From assembly GCA_965228695.1 (NCBI GenBank), contig CBDDIB010000002.1, forward strand, positions 2,046,001 through 2,110,000: a stretch of DNA of 64,000 bases, given 5' to 3'. The first letter of the stretch is position 1. Every line of letters starts with the position of its first letter. Shown one piece after another: positions 59,602-64,000 of this stretch. Below the pieces are notes generated by a model. The model searched no databases, was not told the origin of the DNA, and worked only from the letters and a program-made list of their open reading frames with translations. The position numbers and the translations under genes are program-made. Origin of the DNA: JAJFJD01 sp965228695. Its GTDB lineage: Bacteria > Pseudomonadota > Alphaproteobacteria > UBA8366.

Positions 59602-60885
59602 GTGCAGCACCTGACGCTCTTCAACATTGCGGCGATCGTGCTCACGCTCGCGGCGGTGTTCGGCTATATCAATCATCGCTGGCTCAAACTGCCGATCACC
59701 ATCGGGCTGGTCGTGATCGCGCTCGTTGTGTCGCTGTGCGTGCTGGGCATCGATGCGTTGCTTCAGAACTTCGAGTCCGAGCGGACGATCCGCTCGGTGC
59801 TGGAGCGGATCGATTTCGACGACACGCTGATGAAGGGCATGCTCAGCTTCTTGCTGTTCGCCGGGGCGCTGCATGTCGACTTGAATCAGCTTCTCGCCCG
59901 GAAATGGGCGATTTCGGCGATGGCCACGTTCGGCGTGATCACGTCGACCTTCATCGTGGGATACGGTGCCTTCCTGCTGGCTGATTTTCTCGGTCTCGAC
60001 ATTCCCTTTATGTGGTGCGTCGTTTTCGGGGCTTTGATCTCGCCGACCGACCCGGTCGCCGTCATGGGCATCCTGAAGACGATCAAGATCCCGCATTCGC
60101 TGGAAGCCAAGATCGCGGGCGAAAGTCTTTTCAACGATGGGGTTGGCGTCGTGGTCTTCACCATCGTGGTTGCGATTGCGATGTCGCAGTCCGGTGGCGG
60201 CGGGCCGGAAATCACCGCGCTTGATGTCGTGAAGTTGTTCCTGCTGGAGGCTGTCGGCGGCGCGGCGCTTGGCTTCGTCACCGGCTATATCGCCTACCAC
60301 GCGATGAAATCGATCGACGAATACAATCTCGAAGTTCTGATCACGCTGGCGCTGGTCATGCTGACCTATAGTATCGGGTTCATCATCCACGTCTCCGGAC
60401 CCATCGCGGTCGTCGTCGCCGGACTGCTGATCGGGAATCACGGGTCGCGTTTCGCGATGAGTGAATCGACGCGAGATCACATCAACACCTTCTGGTCGCT
60501 GACCGACGAAATCCTCAACGCGGTGTTGTTCCTGCTCATCGGGTTCGAGGTCTTCGTCCTGTCCTTCCCGGACAAGATCGTTTGGCTCATGGTGGCCGCG
60601 ATCCCGTTGGTTTTATTGGCGCGCTTCGTCGCGGTCTCGCTGCCGATTTCGGTTTTGGGAATAAGACAGGAATTCACGGCGGGCGCGGTGCCGGTCCTCA
60701 CTTGGGGCGGATTGCGGGGCGGTATCTCGGTCGCCTTGGCGTTGTCGCTGCCCGCGGTCGCGGAAAAGGACGCCATCCTCGCGCTGACATATGCGGTGGT
60801 CGTGTTTTCCATTATTGTACAAGGGCTGACGTTCAAATCGGTGGTCGCCCGTTTCGTCGAGGGCGTCGGGCCGCCGAAACACTAA
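59602..60885 (+). CDS. CPA1-family sodium/proton antiporter (NhaP-like)
   Basis: A 427-residue polytopic membrane protein. The ion-binding motif SPTDPVAV lies in FGALISPTDPVAVMGILKT, followed by GESLFNDGVGVVVF, both family signatures. The start is a GTG preceded by AGAGGGT. It exchanges Na+ (or K+) for H+ across the inner membrane. It lies between the MmgE/PrpD and amidase genes, 29 and 19 bases away. Confidence 0.92.
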   Translation: MQHLTLFNIAAIVLTLAAVFGYINHRWLKLPITIGLVVIALVVSLCVLGIDALLQNFESERTIRSVLERIDFDDTLMKGMLSFLLFAGALHVDLNQLLARKWAISAMATFGVITSTFIVGYGAFLLADFLGLDIPFMWCVVFGALISPTDPVAVMGILKTIKIPHSLEAKIAGESLFNDGVGVVVFTIVVAIAMSQSGGGGPEITALDVVKLFLLEAVGGAALGFVTGYIAYHAMKSIDEYNLEVLITLALVMLTYSIGFIIHVSGPIAVVVAGLLIGNHGSRFAMSESTRDHINTFWSLTDEILNAVLFLLIGFEVFVLSFPDKIVWLMVAAIPLVLLARFVAVSLPISVLGIRQEFTAGAVPVLTWGGLRGGISVALALSLPAVAEKDAILALTYAVVVFSIIVQGLTFKSVVARFVEGVGPPKH

Positions 60886-60904
60886 TCACAGCGGAGACGG
60901 AGCA

Positions 60905-62542
60905 ATGAGTGCCGATATGCATTTCATGACGATTGCGGAAATGGCCGCTGCGCTCGAAGCCAAGACGCTGTCGCCGGTCGAACTGACCGAAACCCTGCTG
61001 CGCCGGATCGAGGCGCTGAACCCGCAACTCAATGCTTTCATCACCATCACGGCCGACGCGGCCCTCGACGCCGCGCGCGAAGCGGAACGCGACATCGCCG
61101 GCGGGGTTTATCTCGGGCCGATGCACGGCGTGCCCTTCGGGTTGAAGGACATCTACGACACCAAGGGTATCCTGACGACGGGCCATTCGAAGACCTGCGC
61201 CGACCGCATCCCGGCCGAGGATGCAACGACGACCGCCAAGCTACTGGCCGCCGGGGCCATCCTGATGGGGAAACTATCCACGCATGAATTCGCGCATGGC
61301 GGTCCGTCCTTCGACCTGCCGTGGCCGCCGGCGCGTAACCCGTGGAAGACCGATCGTTTCACCGGCGGATCGAGCAGCGGCTCCGGGGCCGCGGTCGCCG
61401 CCGGCATGCTGCCCGGCGCGCTCGGCAGTGACACCGGCGGATCGATCCGCACGCCCTCGGGTCTGTGCGGGCTGGCGGGGTTGAAGCCGACCTACGGGCT
61501 GGTCAGCCGGTTCGGTGTGCTGCCCAACTCCTTCACCTTCGACACCTGCGGGCCGATGACCTGGACGGTCGAGGATTGCGCCATCATGCTGCAGGTCCTG
61601 GCGGGGCACGACCCGCGCGACCCGGCCAGCGCCGACCGCCCGGTGCCGGATTTTCGGGCCGAGTTGAGCGAGGACATCCGCGGGTTGCGCATCGGCGCGG
61701 TGCGTCATTTCTGGGAAGAGGAGCTGCCGGCCAATGACGAGACGCGCCAATCCATGGACGCGGCGGTCGAGGTGTTCAGAGGATTGGGCGCGGTCGTCGA
61801 GGACGTCCGTCTCGAGCCGATGCAGATATACACGGACGTGAAGCTGCTGATCGCGGAATCGGAGCTGTTCTCAATCCACAGTCCGACGCTGCGCGAACGG
61901 CCGCAGGATTTCGGCTTCGATTTCCGGGGCCGTGTCATACCGGCCTGCCTGTTCACCGCCGATGACTACGTGCAGGCGCAGAAGCAACGCCGCAAGCTGG
62001 TGGACGCGATGCGCCCGATCTACGACAAATACGATGTGCTGATTGCGCCGTCGACATACGGCCCGGCCTCTCGGCTCGACGATCATTCGACGGTGAGTTT
62101 CTGGCAGAAGCCGAAGATCACCACGGTGTTCAACGTTACGGCCGGGCCGGCCTTATCGCTGTGCGCGGGTTTCAGCGAGTCGGGACTGCCGCTGCCCATG
62201 CAGATTGTCGGGCGGCCCTTCGAGGACGCGACGGTTCTGAAAGCGGGATACGCCTTCGAGAAGGCTACGTCATGGCGGGACCGCCGGCCCGATCTCACGC
62301 CGGGGGACGATCCGCTGGCGGTGGGGACGCCGGACATGTCGACGGATATCTCCGACGTGGACGACACAATGCGGGCGCGAGTCGACATGGCCTTGGCGCA
62401 GGCGGGTCTCGAATTGCCGGAGGACATCTATCGTCAGGTCTTGGAAGCCGCGCCGCATGCACTAGCTTTGGCGGGACGTATTCCGCGCGATCATGGGTTC
62501 AAGGACGAACCGGCGAATACGTGGCGTTTTCCGAGCGGTTGA
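60905..62542 (+). CDS. Amidase signature enzyme
   Basis: A 545-residue amidase. The catalytic triad is visible as K81 (FGLKDIYD), cis-S156 in the TGGSSSGSG loop and the nucleophile S180 in SDTGGSIRTPS. The Cys and Gly-rich spacing matches the signature family that includes GatA and many amide hydrolases. It lies 19 bases after the antiporter. The substrate is unknown; the absence of gatB or gatC argues against the tRNA amidotransferase role. Its end overlaps the convergent phosphoesterase gene by 44 bases. Confidence 0.92.
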   Translation: MSADMHFMTIAEMAAALEAKTLSPVELTETLLRRIEALNPQLNAFITITADAALDAAREAERDIAGGVYLGPMHGVPFGLKDIYDTKGILTTGHSKTCADRIPAEDATTTAKLLAAGAILMGKLSTHEFAHGGPSFDLPWPPARNPWKTDRFTGGSSSGSGAAVAAGMLPGALGSDTGGSIRTPSGLCGLAGLKPTYGLVSRFGVLPNSFTFDTCGPMTWTVEDCAIMLQVLAGHDPRDPASADRPVPDFRAELSEDIRGLRIGAVRHFWEEELPANDETRQSMDAAVEVFRGLGAVVEDVRLEPMQIYTDVKLLIAESELFSIHSPTLRERPQDFGFDFRGRVIPACLFTADDYVQAQKQRRKLVDAMRPIYDKYDVLIAPSTYGPASRLDDHSTVSFWQKPKITTVFNVTAGPALSLCAGFSESGLPLPMQIVGRPFEDATVLKAGYAFEKATSWRDRRPDLTPGDDPLAVGTPDMSTDISDVDDTMRARVDMALAQAGLELPEDIYRQVLEAAPHALALAGRIPRDHGFKDEPANTWRFPSG

Positions 62543-63389
62543 GCGGAAGGGGCGGCAGCTTCGTCGTCGATCCGTTCACGGCCATCCAGTTCCGCATGTC
62601 GTTGTTGATGAAGAGCGGCGGCTCGACGAGGTCGTGCGTCACGCTTGCGCCGTCGAACGTATAGCGGACGTAGCCGACGCGGCGGGTGAGGCGGAGCCCT
62701 CTCTTCGGCTTTCGAGTATCGATGAAGGATGTGGCGGGCGCCCAGACCAATCGGGTGCCGTTGTGCCGCAGGCTGCGATAACAGTGGCGGTGGCCGCTTG
62801 CCACGAGTTTCACTTTGTGGACTTTACAGAGCGATAACAGCTGTTTCCGGCTGTTTGGCCATAGGGCCTGCAGGGACTTTCCGCGTTCGTGGGCCGACTC
62901 GTGATAAAGCGGTTTGTGAATCAGGATGGCGGCGTGCCGCCCGCCCGCGCTGTCCAGGGCATCGGTCAACATACTCATCTGCGCCGCCTCGCCCGGCAGG
63001 CCGCTGTCCATAAGCTGCGCATTCAATCCGATGAACCGCCAATCGCCGAGGTCCTGCACCCAGAAATCGTCGCCGAAGGCTTTTCGGTACGCAGCACGCC
63101 GGGATCGCGTGATCGGCCCTTGCAGCCGGGTGTCGGGCGGCGTATCGCCGATATCGTGATTTCCCGGGATCGCGCGCCAAGGGACCGGCAACCGGTCCAT
63201 TTGTTCGCGGGCGAATGTCAGGTCTTCGGGAACCTTCGGGCCGTTCATGCACATGTCGCCGGTGACGAAGACGTAATCCGGCTTCTCGTCGGCCATACAC
63301 TCGAGGAACGCGTTCCAGTTGTCCTGGAAATACGCATGGCTGCGGCTGAGATGCGTGTCGGAAACCTGGACGATGCGGAGGGGCGGCAT
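62499..63389 (-). CDS. Metallophosphoesterase
   Basis: A 296-residue calcineurin-like phosphoesterase. The metal-binding motifs are VSDTHL, FVTGDM, IPGNHD, the His in LIHKPLYHE and SGHRHCY. It hydrolyses phosphodiester or phosphomonoester bonds; substrate unknown. No signal peptide is evident. It lies downstream of the HIT gene with a 37-base gap. Its last 44 bases overlap the amidase gene tail to tail. Confidence 0.9.
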   Translation of the reverse strand: MPPLRIVQVSDTHLSRSHAYFQDNWNAFLECMADEKPDYVFVTGDMCMNGPKVPEDLTFAREQMDRLPVPWRAIPGNHDIGDTPPDTRLQGPITRSRRAAYRKAFGDDFWVQDLGDWRFIGLNAQLMDSGLPGEAAQMSMLTDALDSAGGRHAAILIHKPLYHESAHERGKSLQALWPNSRKQLLSLCKVHKVKLVASGHRHCYRSLRHNGTRLVWAPATSFIDTRKPKRGLRLTRRVGYVRYTFDGASVTHDLVEPPLFINNDMRNWMAVNGSTTKLPPLPLNRSENATYSPVRP

Positions 63390-63426
63390 GTGGGAGTCGA
63401 TGTTCGAGTTCTGTTGATGTTAATCG

Positions 63427-63849
63427 TTACAGCGCCGACCGAATTTTCGCGGCGATTTCTTCATACCGTTGATCGGGAAGTACTTCCACATCGGCCAGCT
63501 GGATCGGCGGTCCGCCCCAACACGGGTCGTCTTCGTACCGCGGTGTGACATGCCAATGCTGGTGTGGCACGACGTTGCCGTAATTCGCATAGTTCATGCG
63601 GGGTGCCACGAAGGCGGTTTGGATCGCCTTTGCAAGGACGCGCAGTTCGTTGTTGATCGCCGCGTACTCGGCGTCAGGGATAACCAGCATGTCCACGTAG
63701 TGGTTCTTCACCAACAGCGTCGTGCGCCCGGGAAAGGTCTGCCGGGCATCGACCATCGCGATCGTGCGGTCAAAGCTCGCTACCCATCTCGGGTTGGATT
63801 CGGCATTGGCAATTCGATGGCACATTCTGCAGTCTGCGGTGTCGCCCAT
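63427..63849 (-). CDS. HIT-family protein
   Basis: A 140-residue histidine-triad protein. The active-site motif is VPHQHWHVTPRY, matching H-x-H-x-H, which hydrolyses or transfers nucleotides. A CRMC pair near residues 7-10 is present, as in zinc-binding HIT proteins. It is followed by the metallophosphoesterase on the same strand and preceded by an ABC transporter gene. Confidence 0.92.
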   Translation of the reverse strand: MGDTADCRMCHRIANAESNPRWVASFDRTIAMVDARQTFPGRTTLLVKNHYVDMLVIPDAEYAAINNELRVLAKAIQTAFVAPRMNYANYGNVVPHQHWHVTPRYEDDPCWGGPPIQLADVEVLPDQRYEEIAAKIRSAL

Positions 63850-63871
63850 GCCTTTTTCCTCTCCTTTTCAC

Positions 63872-64000
63872 CTATCTTCCACGCAGCGTCGGGTCGAGCC
63901 TATCACGGAGCCAGTCGCCGACGATACTGATCGACAAAGTCGTGAAGAATATGGTCAGGCCCGGAATCACCGATATCCACCACGCGAAGATCAGATGGTT
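63872..64000 (-). CDS. DppC/OppC-type ABC transporter permease, C-terminal end (5' part outside window)
   Basis: Only 42 residues are visible at the right edge, beginning NHLIFAWWISVIPGLTIFF and ending GDWLRDRLDPTLRGR before the TAG. The closing motif is the typical C-terminus of dipeptide/nickel-type ABC permeases of the DppC family. It is inner-membrane and part of a peptide-uptake or related importer whose other genes would lie outside the window. The HIT gene starts 22 bases downstream. Confidence 0.88.
   Translation of the reverse strand, partial: NHLIFAWWISVIPGLTIFFTTLSISIVGDWLRDRLDPTLRGR

Noticed and set aside
1..64000. CRISPR array, insertion sequences or prophage genes
   Set aside because: No regularly spaced repeats, no transposase or integrase motifs and no phage structural genes were seen.

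Overview
The window looks like chromosomal DNA from a GC-rich alphaproteobacterium, probably a free-living (perhaps marine) Rhodospirillales-type organism. This is inferred from codon usage, gene content (pyruvate phosphate dikinase, TorF-type outer-membrane protein, paired TauD/NMT1 transport genes, OtsA with a GH15 enzyme) and dense operons with ATGA/TTGA stop-start overlaps. No species can be named from sequence alone. No rRNA, insertion sequence, phage or CRISPR array was seen; the only tRNA is selC.

Layout. 1-1710: 3' end of ppdK and a response-regulator-like protein. 1736-6247 (minus): a tightly overlapped surface-polysaccharide operon (GT9 heptosyltransferase-like, GT2, GT1, AsnB-like amidotransferase). 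6379-15857: housekeeping and lipid genes (ygfZ, a DUF898/M48 pair, thiolase, AcuI/YhdH-like reductase, D-2-hydroxyacid dehydrogenase, EamA transporter, fhs). 15911-18417: an ArsR/AHSA1 pair behind a perfect 32-bp palindrome, a tandem universal stress protein, and a dodecin. 18561-24280 (minus): a TauD-type dioxygenase, a complete NMT1/TauA-type ABC importer and a second TauD-type dioxygenase. 24455-29249 (plus, divergent): an accessory succinate dehydrogenase/fumarate reductase-like module in the order B-C-D-A followed by a two-subunit class I fumarase. 29343-30101: TorF-type porin.

30660-38631 is the most interesting region. It holds selA, selB, an enolase-superfamily gene fused into the selAB transcript, selC (tRNA-Sec, anticodon UCA), a CMD-family protein, a LysR regulator, a conserved protein of unknown function, and a 183-residue UGSC-motif selenoprotein. 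The selenoprotein is interrupted by an in-frame UGA at 38383-38385 that is followed at the right distance by a good bacterial SECIS hairpin. Decoding machinery, tRNA, regulator and client therefore lie within 8 kb; selD is not in the window.

38841-48605: a PAS-domain protein, SMP-30 lactonase, NAD(P)-dependent oxidoreductase, GH15 enzyme with otsA, then four consecutive overlapping paralogous alpha/beta hydrolases. 48621-56565: a LysR regulator divergent from a fused two-half ABC exporter, an MFS transporter, two EamA transporters and a small membrane protein. 56680-64000: aldehyde dehydrogenase, MmgE/PrpD protein, CPA1 antiporter, amidase, metallophosphoesterase, HIT protein and the C-terminus of a DppC-type permease.

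How the genes may work together. The sel genes supply selenocysteine insertion for the UGSC protein, which is probably co-transcribed with the 377-residue protein under the divergent LysR. The TauD-type enzymes would release succinate from 2-oxoglutarate, and the adjacent Sdh/Frd-fumarase module could carry it on to malate; this link is inference only.
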